From CAYHPY01 sp964358485 (GTDB lineage Bacteria > Elusimicrobiota > Elusimicrobia > UBA1565 > UBA9628): a stretch of 64,000 nt of DNA. Both the position numbers and the translations under genes were made by a program. Below the pieces are notes generated by a model that was not told the DNA's origin, did no database searches, and saw nothing but the letters and a program-made list of their open reading frames with translations. Positions 27,331-35,953 of the stretch are shown in pieces (the first letter of the stretch is position 1; each line of letters starts with the position of its first letter). The stretch is from assembly GCA_964358485.1 (NCBI GenBank), contig CAYHPY010000008.1, positions 1 to 64,000 of the forward strand, read 5' to 3'.

Positions 27331-27996
27331 ATGCCCTCCCCCGTCGCCCTGGCGGCCGCCTGCGTCATTCCCTACGAAATCCTCATGATCTTCGGCATGA
27401 CCGTCATCGGCTGCTTCTGGGCCGCGCCGGCGGCCACGCCCCGGCAAATCCCGGAACTGCCCTTCGCGATTTTCGGCCTAGCCCTTCCCTGCGGGGCGTG
27501 GCTGTTCTCGCTCTTTTATCCCCCCATTTCGGCCATCCTGCCCCTGTCCCTCGGCTGGCTCTTCTGGTTGGTCAGTTCCCGGGAGGCGCTCGGACGGGCG
27601 GGGGAAGCCGCGATGCTGGAGGCGGATCTCGCCGGGTCCTTGAGGCTGCTCGCGGACGACTCGGGGAACGCCGCGGCCTATTGCACCCTGGCCCAGATCA
27701 GCGAAAAGCGCGGCCAGCCGTCCCTGGCGTTGGAGCTTTACCGCCGCGCCCATAAAGCCGACCCTCGCGCCCTGCCCGCCCGCGAGCTGGAGGATCTTTC
27801 CATCCGCCTGGAGGCGGCGGCCCTGGTCCGATCCCGGAAAAAACCTTTTATCCCAAGGATCCCCCGGGTGGAGAATTTTCTTTTCCTGATCGGGCTGACC
27901 TACTTCTTCTGGGACGCCTCCTTCGCGGTCAACATTTGCAGCGTCATGCTCTTCATCCGTTGGCTCCGCGGCGACCCGCGGCCGGGGTTCTCCTGA
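27331..27996 (+). CDS. Membrane protein with a TPR-like cytosolic middle
   Basis: The 221-residue protein has two or three N-terminal membrane segments (about 8-30, 45-80), a soluble middle with one TPR-like pair (about 100-145, AAYCTLAQISEKRGQPSLALELYRRAHKADP) and a further hydrophobic segment near 180-205 before a basic tail. I do not recognise the family. It starts directly after the Gfo/Idh stop and is followed by a new promoter. TPR-like membrane proteins in such loci often hold assembly machinery, but that is inference. Confidence 0.6.
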   Translation: MPSPVALAAACVIPYEILMIFGMTVIGCFWAAPAATPRQIPELPFAIFGLALPCGAWLFSLFYPPISAILPLSLGWLFWLVSSREALGRAGEAAMLEADLAGSLRLLADDSGNAAAYCTLAQISEKRGQPSLALELYRRAHKADPRALPARELEDLSIRLEAAALVRSRKKPFIPRIPRVENFLFLIGLTYFFWDASFAVNICSVMLFIRWLRGDPRPGFS

Positions 27997-28022
27997 CTAT
28001 TGTTTGCGGGGGGTTTGTCTGC

Positions 28023-28028
28023 TATAGT
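28023..28028 (+). promoter_or_regulatory. -10 box (TATAGT) before the glycosyltransferase gene
   Basis: TATAGT lies 16 bases before the ATG at 28045, leaving a leader of about 10 bases. No convincing -35 was found. Confidence 0.45.
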
Positions 28029-28044
28029 AAAAACACCGCTCCCC

Positions 28045-29103
28045 ATGAACATCCTCATCATCCCCGACCCCACGGCCCCCAATGGAGAAGACGCCCTTTG
28101 CCGGGAAGTGTCCCGGCGGTCCTTGCCGCGCGGCCACCGGACCTCGGTGCAGGCCGTTCCGAACGGGCCGCTGGCCGCCGTCATCGAAGAGTTGTCCGCG
28201 GCTAGCTTCGCCTCCAAGGCCGACCTGGTCCTCCTCAACAGCCTTCAACCGGCTCCGCTCCTGGCCGCCCGCCAGGCGGGAAAAAAGCTGGCCATCCGGC
28301 TGATCGACGCCTACACGGGAGCCTCCGCCCAAGCGCTCGCCGAGATCAGCGGCCTCGCCTTCCAGGCCGACCTGCTCATCATCCCAAGCCGATTCCTTGA
28401 GGATCAGGTCCTAAGCTGGCCGCGCAACGGCGCGCACGGCCCGCCCAAGATCGCCGTCATTCCCTACGCCTACGACAAGATCCGGGCCCAGCAGATCACG
28501 GTCGTCACCATGCGCGCGTCGCGCCCCTCCGGTTTTCCGCTGGTCACCGCCGGAGTTCTCAACGAGGCCACCCGCCCCGGAATGGAAACCCTTTTGGCCT
28601 CGCTGACCCGCTTGCGCATGGACTGCCACTTGACCGTCATCGGAGAGGGCCCGGCCCTGCCCGCCCTGCGGGCGCGGGCCGAGCGCCTGGTCGTCTCCGA
28701 CAAGGTCACCTTCGCCGGCGGCATGCCCCATGACAAAATCATGGAATTCCTCCGCGCCTCCAAGGCCTATGTCGATCCCTGCGGCCTGGACGGATTTCCC
28801 ATGCTGGCGCTCCACGCCATGTCGGAGGGCTGCCCGGTCGTCGCCGTGAGGGCGGGCGCCCTTCCGGAACTGGTCAACGACGGGGAAAACGGGCTTTTGT
28901 TTCCGATGGGGGAAGCCATGGCGCTCTCGGAAGCCGTCGTGACCTTGTCCTCGGTCCGGGGGATGTCGCTTAAGCTCATCGCGGGCGGCATCGCGACGGT
29001 CGAGAGGCACTCCTGGGAGGCCACGGTCGCCTCCATCCTCACGGCCTTGGAATCGGTCGTCGGGGCGTCCCATACCAACGGAACCCCCGCCCCGCGCCCA
29101 TGA
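28045..29103 (+). CDS. GT-B glycosyltransferase (group 1/GT4-like)
   Basis: The 352-residue protein begins MNILIIPDP. Its C-terminal donor domain has VTAGVLNEATRPGMETLLASL, VIGEGPALPALRA, VTFAGGMPHDKIMEFL and DPCGLDGFPMLALHAMSEGCPVVA, the E-x7-E-type region of family 4 transferases (here Asp/Gly-rich with one clear glutamate). It ends with PELVNDGENGLLFP. It would transfer a sugar from an NDP-sugar to a glycan. The ATG at 28045 follows a TATAGT promoter; open frame upstream to 28000 is not supported. Its stop overlaps the next start as ATGA. Confidence 0.85.
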   Translation: MNILIIPDPTAPNGEDALCREVSRRSLPRGHRTSVQAVPNGPLAAVIEELSAASFASKADLVLLNSLQPAPLLAARQAGKKLAIRLIDAYTGASAQALAEISGLAFQADLLIIPSRFLEDQVLSWPRNGAHGPPKIAVIPYAYDKIRAQQITVVTMRASRPSGFPLVTAGVLNEATRPGMETLLASLTRLRMDCHLTVIGEGPALPALRARAERLVVSDKVTFAGGMPHDKIMEFLRASKAYVDPCGLDGFPMLALHAMSEGCPVVAVRAGALPELVNDGENGLLFPMGEAMALSEAVVTLSSVRGMSLKLIAGGIATVERHSWEATVASILTALESVVGASHTNGTPAPRP

Positions 29104-29834
29104 TCGCCGCTTTGGTGGCCGACCTCCACCCCCACTCCTTGTTCCCCCTGGATCGGGAACTCCTCGGCCGTCCGCTGGCGGCCTATCCCCTTCTCGGCCT
29201 GCAGTCCTCCCGCGAGGTCCGCAGGGTCTACGTCATGACCGACGATCCGAGCGTGAAAACCGTCACCTTGCAGTTTTCCCCCATTTTCCTGGACCCGCCG
29301 GAGGATCTGCCCTCGGAGCTCGGAAGCTTGATCCGCCACTGCCTGCCGATGATCCACAAGGATTTGGAGGGCGAGACCCCCATGGAATTTTTGGCCGTCC
29401 TTCTTCTCCGCGCCCCCTTCGCCACCGGTCCGATGGTCGATGAGGCCGTGGAACTCCTGCGCTCCCGCCCGGACGCCGAGGCCGCCCTCACGGTCTCCAG
29501 CCACCCCTCCCTTCATCCGCGCTGGGCGCGAAAAGAAACGCCGCGGGGATTGCTGGAACCCGCCGTCCCCTCCCCGCCCGCCGGGGAAATCTGGTATCCG
29601 GACGGAGGCTTGGCCCTCCTGCGCCGCGGCGTCCTGGACAAGCTCGGAACCGATTCCATGATCACCAAGGCCCTTCCCATTAAACAGCAGGGCGCCACCC
29701 CGGTGATCGACGAATGGCAGGTCCCCGCCGCGGCATACTGGCTCAGCCGCCACGGAGTCTCAGACCTATCGCAGTCGCTCCAGCCCCAGCCCAAACCTCT
29801 CCCGCAGTCCGCCCCCAAGGGCGACAGGCGGTAG
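29100..29834 (+). CDS. Degenerate cytidylyltransferase-like protein (NeuA fold)
   Basis: The 244-residue product resembles acylneuraminate cytidylyltransferases in layout: an N-terminal strand, GRPLAAYPLLGLQSS (compare GKPLIxWxI), VYVMTDDPSV (compare VVVSTDxxxI), LLLRAPFATGPMVDEAVELL (compare LQPTSPLRxxxxI) and IWYPDGGLALLRRGVL. The nucleotide-binding GSKxxxxKN loop is missing and replaced by a His/Leu-rich stretch, and the final acidic metal motif is not evident. It is therefore probably not a working CMP-sugar synthetase; a regulatory or altered-substrate role is possible. It is coupled to the glycosyltransferase upstream. Confidence 0.55.
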   Translation: MIAALVADLHPHSLFPLDRELLGRPLAAYPLLGLQSSREVRRVYVMTDDPSVKTVTLQFSPIFLDPPEDLPSELGSLIRHCLPMIHKDLEGETPMEFLAVLLLRAPFATGPMVDEAVELLRSRPDAEAALTVSSHPSLHPRWARKETPRGLLEPAVPSPPAGEIWYPDGGLALLRRGVLDKLGTDSMITKALPIKQQGATPVIDEWQVPAAAYWLSRHGVSDLSQSLQPQPKPLPQSAPKGDRR

Positions 29835-30493
29835 CTCTGCCGCCCTGCCCCGCCTGCAAAGCGCCCGGGGTCAGGCTCGCTTCCTCCCCGCTTCAACACT
29901 TCGTGAGGAGCGTCTCCGGCTCCCGGCGTCGCTTTTGCCCCGCGTGCGGGAAAAAATGGGTGGACAAAATTCCCGCCCCGCAGCCGCTGTGGGTCATGGC
30001 CGCCATGGTGCTGTTGGTCGCGGCCGCGGCGGTGAACCTGATCCGCTCCATGGATTCCGAATACCGCGGCCCGCGAGCCCGGGCCAAATCCGCGCGAAGC
30101 GGCCGAGCGGCCGGAGCGGCCTCACCGGCTTCGGGCGCAATGGCGAAAGGGGCGGCAAATCCGGGATCGCCCTCGGGCTCCGCGCTCCCCGGCGCCCCCG
30201 GATTCCCAGCGGAGGAAACCCACGGCCTGGAAGAGGACCCGGGACTGGTGGAAATGGGCCCTTCGAGCGAAGGAGCCTCTCTTCTGGACCTGTTGGGAGA
30301 TCTCATCCAGATGGCGCTGGACTCCCTAAAAGGGGCCTTCGGTTCGGGCCCCAGCGCCTCGGAGCTGGAACGGATGGACAAAAAGATGCTTTGGAAAAAA
30401 TACGGCCATTATTTCGGCTCCAAGGATGAGGCCAAGAAGAGCTACGACGATTACCTCGACAAGAAAAAATCCGAAGAGGCCGGAGGGCGGTAG
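29714..30493 (+). CDS. Zinc-ribbon membrane-anchored protein of unknown function
   Basis: The frame has two CPAC motifs (starting about residues 44 and 75) forming a likely zinc ribbon, one membrane segment (about 92-110), a long Ala/Gly/Pro/Ser linker and an acidic-basic tail rich in Lys and Asp. The start is uncertain. The ATG at 29714 overlaps the previous gene by 121 bases. The next possibility that keeps the first CPAC is a CTG at 29837, just after that gene's stop, which would give a 218-residue protein. I do not recognise the family. Confidence 0.55.
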   Translation: MAGPRRGILAQPPRSLRPIAVAPAPAQTSPAVRPQGRQAVALPPCPACKAPGVRLASSPLQHFVRSVSGSRRRFCPACGKKWVDKIPAPQPLWVMAAMVLLVAAAAVNLIRSMDSEYRGPRARAKSARSGRAAGAASPASGAMAKGAANPGSPSGSALPGAPGFPAEETHGLEEDPGLVEMGPSSEGASLLDLLGDLIQMALDSLKGAFGSGPSASELERMDKKMLWKKYGHYFGSKDEAKKSYDDYLDKKKSEEAGGR

Positions 30494-30499
30494 TTTTTG

Positions 30500-30505
30500 T
30501 AGAAT
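30500..30505 (+). promoter_or_regulatory. -10 box (TAGAAT) before a GT2 gene
   Basis: TAGAAT ends 8 bases before the GTG at 30514, following a run of T. It suggests an internal promoter with an almost absent leader. Confidence 0.4.
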
Positions 30506-30513
30506 CCCCGCAG

Positions 30514-31470
30514 GTGGAGACCCCCGAGCTTTCCGTCATCGTTCCCGTCTACAACGAGGCCGACTGCCTCCCGTCGTTCCACGCGGAGCTCAACTCCGCC
30601 CTCAAGGACCTCCGCTTAACCCATGAACTGATCTTCGTCGACGACGGCTCCACCGACCGGAGCCTGGAGGTCATCGCCGGCCTGCAGACGGCCGATCCCG
30701 CCGTGGCCGCCGTGGTTCTCAGCCGGAATTTCGGGCATCAAACCGCCCTGACCGCGGGCCTGGAACTGGCCCGGGGCCGCGCCGTGGTGACGCTGGACTC
30801 CGACCTCCAGCACCCCCCCAAACTCATCGGGCGCCTGGTGGAGGAATGGCGCAAGGGCGCCATGGTCGTCCACGCCGTGCGCGAGGAAACCGAGGGAACC
30901 TCCGCCCTCAAGGACCTGACCTCGGCCCTCTTCTACAGCCTCATCAACCGGCTCTCGGCCACCCCGGTCCGCCCCGGCGCCGCGGATTTCCGGCTATTGG
31001 ACCGAAAGGCGGTGGACGCCCTCAACTCCATGAAGGAGCGGCACCGTTTTCTCCGGGGAATGATCGGCTGGCTGGGTTTTCCGGAGGCCGTGGTCCCCTT
31101 CAAGGCGGGGGCCCGCGCCGCGGGCAAGTCCAAGTACACCTGGCGCAAGATGCTCCGCCTGGCGGCCGACGGGATCGTGTCCTTCTCGACCAAGCCTCTG
31201 CGGGCGGCGCTTTGGCTGGGGCTGGCCGCGCTCGCCGTCAACGCCCTTTACGCCGGCTATGTCCTCTACATGTTTTTCTTCCACGACGGCGTGATCAAGG
31301 GCTGGGCCTCCATCGTCCTGCTGGCGATGTTCCTCGGAAGCGCCCAGCTCATTCTGGTGGGAATCGTGGGAGAGTACGTCGGCCGCATCTACGACGAGGT
31401 GAAAGCCCGCCCCCTGTACCTGGTGCGGGAACTCCGGCCCAACCGCCTCGGCGCGTCCCCCCCCCGGTGA
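30514..31470 (+). CDS. Polyprenyl-phosphate glycosyltransferase, GtrB/DPM1-like (GT2)
   Basis: The 318-residue protein has the GT2 start LSVIVPVYNEADCL, FVDDGSTDRS, the SRNFGHQTALTAGLELA signature of the GtrB/DPM group, LDSDLQHPP and KSKYTWRKM, followed by two C-terminal membrane segments (about 232-258 and 265-290). Such enzymes load a sugar onto undecaprenyl phosphate at the inner membrane, for later use by membrane glycosyltransferases. The large membrane protein encoded two genes downstream is a plausible user. Confidence 0.9.
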   Translation: METPELSVIVPVYNEADCLPSFHAELNSALKDLRLTHELIFVDDGSTDRSLEVIAGLQTADPAVAAVVLSRNFGHQTALTAGLELARGRAVVTLDSDLQHPPKLIGRLVEEWRKGAMVVHAVREETEGTSALKDLTSALFYSLINRLSATPVRPGAADFRLLDRKAVDALNSMKERHRFLRGMIGWLGFPEAVVPFKAGARAAGKSKYTWRKMLRLAADGIVSFSTKPLRAALWLGLAALAVNALYAGYVLYMFFFHDGVIKGWASIVLLAMFLGSAQLILVGIVGEYVGRIYDEVKARPLYLVRELRPNRLGASPPR

Positions 31471-32144
31471 GCTCCCGGGAATTCTTTTACGAGTCCTTCG
31501 CCGCCGAATGGGACTCCAAGATGAACCGGGACGAGCTCGGCAAGCGCCTACGCTTGGTTTTCGGCTCGCTCCTGGCGCCCGAAGAGGTCCGCGGCCGCCG
31601 GGTGCTGGACGCGGGGGCGGGGACCGGACATTTCAGCCGGGTGCTGGACCAATGGGGCGCGAAATTGGTTTCCCTGGACCTGGGGCCGGCGCTCCTGGGG
31701 GAAGTGAACAAAAAATGCCGGACCCGCCCGGTCTGCGGCAGCGTGCTGGACCTGCCCTTCGCCGACGGGAGCTTCGACACGGTCCTCTCGACCGAGGTCA
31801 TCGAGCACACGCCCGACCCGCGCCGCGCCGTCGCGCAGTTGTGCCGCGTCGTCGCCCCGGGAGGGCTCCTGGTCCTGACCGTCCCCAACCGCCTCTGGCG
31901 CCCGGCGATCCTGGCCGCCACCGCCCTGAAGCTGAGGCCCTACTTGGGCCATGAGAATTGGGTCCGCTACCGGGACCTCGGCCGCTGGCTCCAGGAGGAA
32001 GGACTGGCCGTCGACCGCCAATGCGGGTTCAACCTCCTGCCCCACACCGTGTTCTGCCGCCCCCTCTTCGATTTTCTGGACGGCTGGTCGTCCCTGCATT
32101 CCTGCATGATCAACATCGCCGTCCGCGCCCGAAAAAAAGCGTGA
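31467..32144 (+). CDS. Class I SAM-dependent methyltransferase (Methyltransf_11 type)
   Basis: The GTG at 31467 (GTGA overlap with the previous stop) gives 225 residues. SAM motifs are VLDAGAGTGHFS, VSLDLGPALL, LPFADGSFDTVLSTEVIEH and PGGLLVLTVPN. An N-terminal helix (FFYESFAAEWDSKM) and late HENWVRYRDLGRWLQEEG match methyltransferases of sugar or lipid substrates. The target is unknown; the operon suggests a glycan or lipid-linked intermediate. Confidence 0.85.
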   Translation: MSSREFFYESFAAEWDSKMNRDELGKRLRLVFGSLLAPEEVRGRRVLDAGAGTGHFSRVLDQWGAKLVSLDLGPALLGEVNKKCRTRPVCGSVLDLPFADGSFDTVLSTEVIEHTPDPRRAVAQLCRVVAPGGLLVLTVPNRLWRPAILAATALKLRPYLGHENWVRYRDLGRWLQEEGLAVDRQCGFNLLPHTVFCRPLFDFLDGWSSLHSCMINIAVRARKKA

Positions 32145-33574
32145 GGGCCCCTTTTCTCCTGCTTTTCCTGGCCGAGCTCGCGGGCTTCGGGATTTGGGCG
32201 CACCGGCTGGGCTTCTACCACGACGATTGGGTCTTCCTGGAGAAATGCGTCCGCGGCGCGGGCTTTTGGGGCGCGGTCGGGGATTTCGCGGAAGGCGGCT
32301 ACTGGAGCCGCCCGCTGGAAATCCTCCACTTCCCCCTGCTCCACGCCCTCGGAGGTTTGAAGCCCTTTCCCTACCACGCGGCGCTCCTGGCGCTGGACCT
32401 GGCGCAGGCGTCCTTGTTCTTCGTGCTCCTCAAACGCCTCCTGGACGCCCCCCGGCTGGCGCTCTTGGCGGCCTGCTTCTTCGTCCTTCATCCCAGCCGT
32501 TTCGCGACGCACGTCTGGATGGCGAGCTCGCCCCAGGCCCTGGCTTTGGCGCTGGTCATGGCGAGCATGGTCCTCTACCTGAAATGGATGGACTCCCGAA
32601 GCCTCCGCTGGCTTTTCCTCAGCCAGGCCCTATACCTTGGGGGGTTTCTATCGTATGAATCCGGGGCCTTTCTTCCCTTTATGCTCTTCGGCGGCTTGGC
32701 GGCCCGCTACCATCGCGCCGGGCTGGGTTGGAAGCGCTCCCTGCGCGACGCGGCCGCGGCCATGATTCCGTTCGGGCTGACCCTGGCCGCGGGACTGGCC
32801 TGGCAGATTTTCGGCGCGTCCGCGCTCCAAGGGGCCAACCCGAAAACCCTCGCGCCCTCGCTGACCCGCGGCCTGAAGGTGTTCGGCGCCGGGTTCGAAT
32901 GCCTCACCAACCGCGCGCTCCATGTCTGCTGGAAGCTGGCGCCGACGGCGTGGCTGGAGGCTTCCTGGGGGCTTCGGCTGGCCTGGGGAGCCTGCACCGT
33001 CGTCATCGCCGGCTGGCTGGGCGGGCGTCCCGCCGCCGAGGGGGAAGGCGGGGCCGTCCGTCCCGCCCTGGCCGCGGCCGCAGCGGGATTTTTCGCGGCC
33101 TATCTTCCTTACGCCGTTTCCGCGGATTATTCCCCCCAAGTCTTCGGCCTCATGAGCCGCACCAACGCCGCGGGCGCCTTCGCCGGAGCGCTGGCCTTGG
33201 CCGCCGGGCTGGCGGCCTTCGCCGACCGGGTGCGGCTCCAACGCTCCGTCCTCCTTGTTCTGGTCGGGGCCTTTACCTGGGCCAACTGGGGGCAGGCGCG
33301 CCAATGGACCCGCTCCTGGGAAATCCAAAAAGACATCATGACCCGCCTGGCCCCCAAGGCCGACCGCCTCCCCCCGGGCTCCATGATTTTCCTCTGCGCC
33401 CCCCGGGAGACGGGCACGGCCCCGGTCTTCGACGCGCATTTCAGCGTCTCGGGGGCCCTGCGCCTGAGTTCGGGACGGCTGGACCTCTCGGGAGAGCCCG
33501 CCTGCGAGGTTCCGGCGGGACGGAGGGGGTGGGTGTACCGGTACCCTGAGGACGTTCTGGAAGCGGGGCGCTAA
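32141..33574 (+). CDS. Multi-pass membrane protein, probable GT-C-type glycosyltransferase
   Basis: The GTG at 32141 gives 477 residues with about ten membrane segments. The first loop has FYHDDWVFLEK, an acidic pair (Asp-Asp) after the first helix, which is the place where GT-C enzymes (PMT, ArnT, YfhO) keep catalytic acids. A soluble tail of about 80 residues closes the protein. This supports a transferase that uses lipid-linked sugars on the outer face of the membrane, but no family name is certain. It follows GtrB-like and methyltransferase genes in one run. Confidence 0.65.
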   Translation: MRAPFLLLFLAELAGFGIWAHRLGFYHDDWVFLEKCVRGAGFWGAVGDFAEGGYWSRPLEILHFPLLHALGGLKPFPYHAALLALDLAQASLFFVLLKRLLDAPRLALLAACFFVLHPSRFATHVWMASSPQALALALVMASMVLYLKWMDSRSLRWLFLSQALYLGGFLSYESGAFLPFMLFGGLAARYHRAGLGWKRSLRDAAAAMIPFGLTLAAGLAWQIFGASALQGANPKTLAPSLTRGLKVFGAGFECLTNRALHVCWKLAPTAWLEASWGLRLAWGACTVVIAGWLGGRPAAEGEGGAVRPALAAAAAGFFAAYLPYAVSADYSPQVFGLMSRTNAAGAFAGALALAAGLAAFADRVRLQRSVLLVLVGAFTWANWGQARQWTRSWEIQKDIMTRLAPKADRLPPGSMIFLCAPRETGTAPVFDAHFSVSGALRLSSGRLDLSGEPACEVPAGRRGWVYRYPEDVLEAGR

Positions 33575-33576
33575 AG

Positions 33577-33609
33577 CCCGCGCGCGGGTGCCGCGCGGGT
33601 TGATATTTT
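33577..33609 (+). terminator. Possible GC-rich terminator hairpin
   Basis: CCCGCGC (33577-33583) pairs with GCGCGGG (33593-33599), followed by TTGATATTTT. This is weakly terminator-like and separates the glycan operon from the toxin-like gene. The TTGATA at 33600-33605 could instead be a -35 for that gene. Confidence 0.4.
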
Positions 33610-33645
33610 AAAGTTTCGGGGTTACCCTTTGAGCAGGTGACCCGA

Positions 33646-35400
33646 ATGCGTTTCTTGTTGGCGCTTTTCATATTTTTTCCGGCCTGTCCTCGAGTCTGCG
33701 TTGCGGAACAGGCTCCGCCCCAAAGCCAAGAGCCTCTCCCGAAGGCCGACCAGGCGCCCAGGCCCGACCTTCTGCGGGATGCCTTCCAGGCAACGTTCAA
33801 TAAGGAACAACTCTCGCTATTCAAGACTCCGCCAACCCCCGAACAGCTTGCGCAACGGATGTCCCCGGAGCAACGTCAAGCGGCGCGCGCCGCTCTCGGC
33901 AGACTCGAACGGACCGCAAAGTCTCCCGAAGACCTCAAGGAGGTCGCCAAAGGTTATCTCCTCCTGGACGAGCGGTCGCCCAATGCCGGCGAGGGCGCCG
34001 CCCGAGTGGCGGCGCGATTACGGGAGCTTGAGCCCGAGAGCCCCGACGGATTCGCATTGGAGGCAAGCGGGCTCCACCAAATGGGCGACTACCCCGCCGC
34101 CGCGCAATCGGCTAAGGAAGCCCTGAAGCGCGACCCCAATGATGAAACCGCCAAAGCTGTCTTCATGCTTTCGGCCGGGAGGACACGGCGCGTCCCTGCC
34201 ACCCTGCTCGGCGCCGCCGTGCCCGCGGGGCGCGTCCCCGATTCCGAGATCTCGGCCCAAGCCCAGGAACTGATGCGGCAGGCGGTTATCGCCCACCGCG
34301 AGGGCGACATGGACAAAACGATTCAGTTCGCCCAGGCCGCCATGCGCGCCGAACCGGCCTCTTCCGAGGTTCAGGATTTCTATCGAATGGTCGGGGCGGA
34401 ACGGAGCAAGCATGAGGAAACCACGGAGTACCTGCGGCGGTCAAGAGAAGCCCTGGACGCGGGGCGTGGGGACGATGCCGTGATGTGGGCACAAAAAGCG
34501 GCGGACAGGTCTCAGCATCCGACGGTTTACAAGATTCTGGAGCTAACGAAGCAAAAAGCCGAGAATCCCGCGGCGTCCGCGCCGAGCCAAGTCTCCCGGT
34601 CCAGCAAGACACCCCCGAACGATGGATTTCCGTTTTGGCCTGTCGGAGCGGGCCTGGGTCTCTTGGGGATCGGATACGGCGTCTATCGGGGGACCAAGCA
34701 GGCTTATTCGTCCGAGGAGGGGCTGAACCCTAGCCCGGAGGTCTCCCCCGAGCAGGCGCGCGCCAACTATCTCAAGGTGGCTACAACCGCCGGCGCTCTG
34801 CTCCTCGCCCTCGCGGCCTGGGAATTCGGCCCGGGCGCGCTTACGGCCGCAAGAACGATGCTGGCGGCGGCCGGGCCTGCCGGCCCCGGCATGACCCCGG
34901 CGCTTGCGGGAGCCGGCGCGGGGAGCGGGGCTATCCCCATGGGGGAGGTGGTCGTTGGCGCAGCGAAGGCGGGCGTCCTCACAGGAGGCGCATATCTTGG
35001 AGCCAAGACTTTACCCCAAGCCCAAACTGAGCCTGACCTCCCTGCCTTGTCCTTTGCAAAAGGAACCGGCGATGAAAAAGAAAACAAGCATCCGCACGGC
35101 ATCTACGAGGCCTCTCCGAAACACGGCTCCTCCGCGCGCGGCGGACCTGGCGGGAAAATCAGCAAATCACCTCAGAATCCCCAAGGAGTACTCGATGACT
35201 CCATCCAAATAAAGAAAACATCGCGGCGCAGAGTCGGCATCAACTACGAGACAGGTGAGTTCAACATCTTCAGTGAGACCGAAAGCAGGAAATGGCATGG
35301 CTTCGCCATGAACTGGGATGAGCTGAGCACCGAAGCCAGAAATGCTTTGATACAGGCGGGCAAGGTGACCCGAAGGGGACGTATTCTCAAGAAACCATGA
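33646..35400 (+). CDS. Secreted helical-repeat protein with C-terminal polymorphic-toxin-like cassette
   Basis: The ATG at 33646 (AGGTG 7 bases upstream; a GTG at 33637 is also possible) gives 584 residues. There is a signal peptide (1-20), TPR-like helices (about 95-300), two or three hydrophobic segments (about 328-348, 377-408, 434-455) in a Gly/Ala-rich zone, a linker with HPHGIYE (482-488) and a compact C-terminal cassette of about 71 residues (514-584). The cassette is basic, with KKTSRRRVG (523-531), a GEF-type strand, His551-Gly552, NWDEL and NALIQAGKV. From memory this resembles short C-terminal toxin tips of polymorphic toxins, but I cannot name the family with certainty. Its stop overlaps a HEAT-like presumed immunity gene as ATGA. 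Confidence 0.65.
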   Translation: MRFLLALFIFFPACPRVCVAEQAPPQSQEPLPKADQAPRPDLLRDAFQATFNKEQLSLFKTPPTPEQLAQRMSPEQRQAARAALGRLERTAKSPEDLKEVAKGYLLLDERSPNAGEGAARVAARLRELEPESPDGFALEASGLHQMGDYPAAAQSAKEALKRDPNDETAKAVFMLSAGRTRRVPATLLGAAVPAGRVPDSEISAQAQELMRQAVIAHREGDMDKTIQFAQAAMRAEPASSEVQDFYRMVGAERSKHEETTEYLRRSREALDAGRGDDAVMWAQKAADRSQHPTVYKILELTKQKAENPAASAPSQVSRSSKTPPNDGFPFWPVGAGLGLLGIGYGVYRGTKQAYSSEEGLNPSPEVSPEQARANYLKVATTAGALLLALAAWEFGPGALTAARTMLAAAGPAGPGMTPALAGAGAGSGAIPMGEVVVGAAKAGVLTGGAYLGAKTLPQAQTEPDLPALSFAKGTGDEKENKHPHGIYEASPKHGSSARGGPGGKISKSPQNPQGVLDDSIQIKKTSRRRVGINYETGEFNIFSETESRKWHGFAMNWDELSTEARNALIQAGKVTRRGRILKKP

Positions 35401-35759
35401 AGAAGAAGGTTGGGGCGCACCCTCACGGCAAGTACGAGGAAATGCCGCCGATTTCTCGTGCCGCGGCCACGAAGGCGCTAAAGTCCAAAAACAAGAGCGG
35501 AATCATCCGCACCCTCCTTCGACTCGCGCTCACTGACCCAGAGTGGCGCTGGGTTCAGGAGCGCTGCCTGCCCTTTTTAGGCCACCAGGATCCATGGGTG
35601 CGCGGAGCGGCGGCAACATCCCTTGGGCACCTTGCAAGAATCCATCATTGCCTCGAACTCGATCAGGTCAAACCGCGCCTACAGCGCCTCGCGGATGATC
35701 CGGAAATGGGCGACAAGGCCAGGGATGCCCTCGATGACATACGCAATTTCATTCGTTAA
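35397..35759 (+). CDS. HEAT-like presumed immunity protein, copy 1
   Basis: The 120-residue all-helical protein contains DPEWRWVQERCLPFL, HQDPWVRGAAATSLGHLARIH and DKARDALDDIRNF, a small HEAT-like repeat unit. Proteins of this kind often sit directly after polymorphic-toxin tips. The start overlaps the toxin-like stop as ATGA, so the two are made together, as expected for toxin and immunity. It is homologous along its length to the protein at 35954-36310. Its N-terminus has an extra 11 residues including HPHG, echoing the linker of the toxin-like protein. GC content looks lower than in the surrounding operons. Confidence 0.7.
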   Translation: MKKKVGAHPHGKYEEMPPISRAAATKALKSKNKSGIIRTLLRLALTDPEWRWVQERCLPFLGHQDPWVRGAAATSLGHLARIHHCLELDQVKPRLQRLADDPEMGDKARDALDDIRNFIR

Positions 35760-35797
35760 TATCTGCGGACGGCAATCGGCGACCCAGCAATCGTTCC

Positions 35798-35938
35798 ATG
35801 ACTTTCGACATCACTAAACAGAACCTCATCGAATATCTGCCAGATGAAGTGAGCCTGCAGAAGGCGCAGGAGTACATGGGCGCAACCGCCAGGAAGCACT
35901 GCGCTCGCCACATAGGTCAAGATTTGCCGCCTTCGTAA
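35798..35938 (+). CDS. Orphan 46-codon reading frame between the two immunity copies
   Basis: An ATG at 35798 opens a 46-codon frame ending TAA at 35938, starting MTFDITKQNLIEYLPDEVSL. There is no clear ribosome-binding site and no family match that I know. It could be a small gene, a worn-down remnant of a former toxin tip between two immunity genes, or chance. The base composition is close to that of the immunity genes. Confidence 0.3.
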   Translation: MTFDITKQNLIEYLPDEVSLQKAQEYMGATARKHCARHIGQDLPPS

Positions 35939-35953
35939 GCCAGCGCCTTTGCC

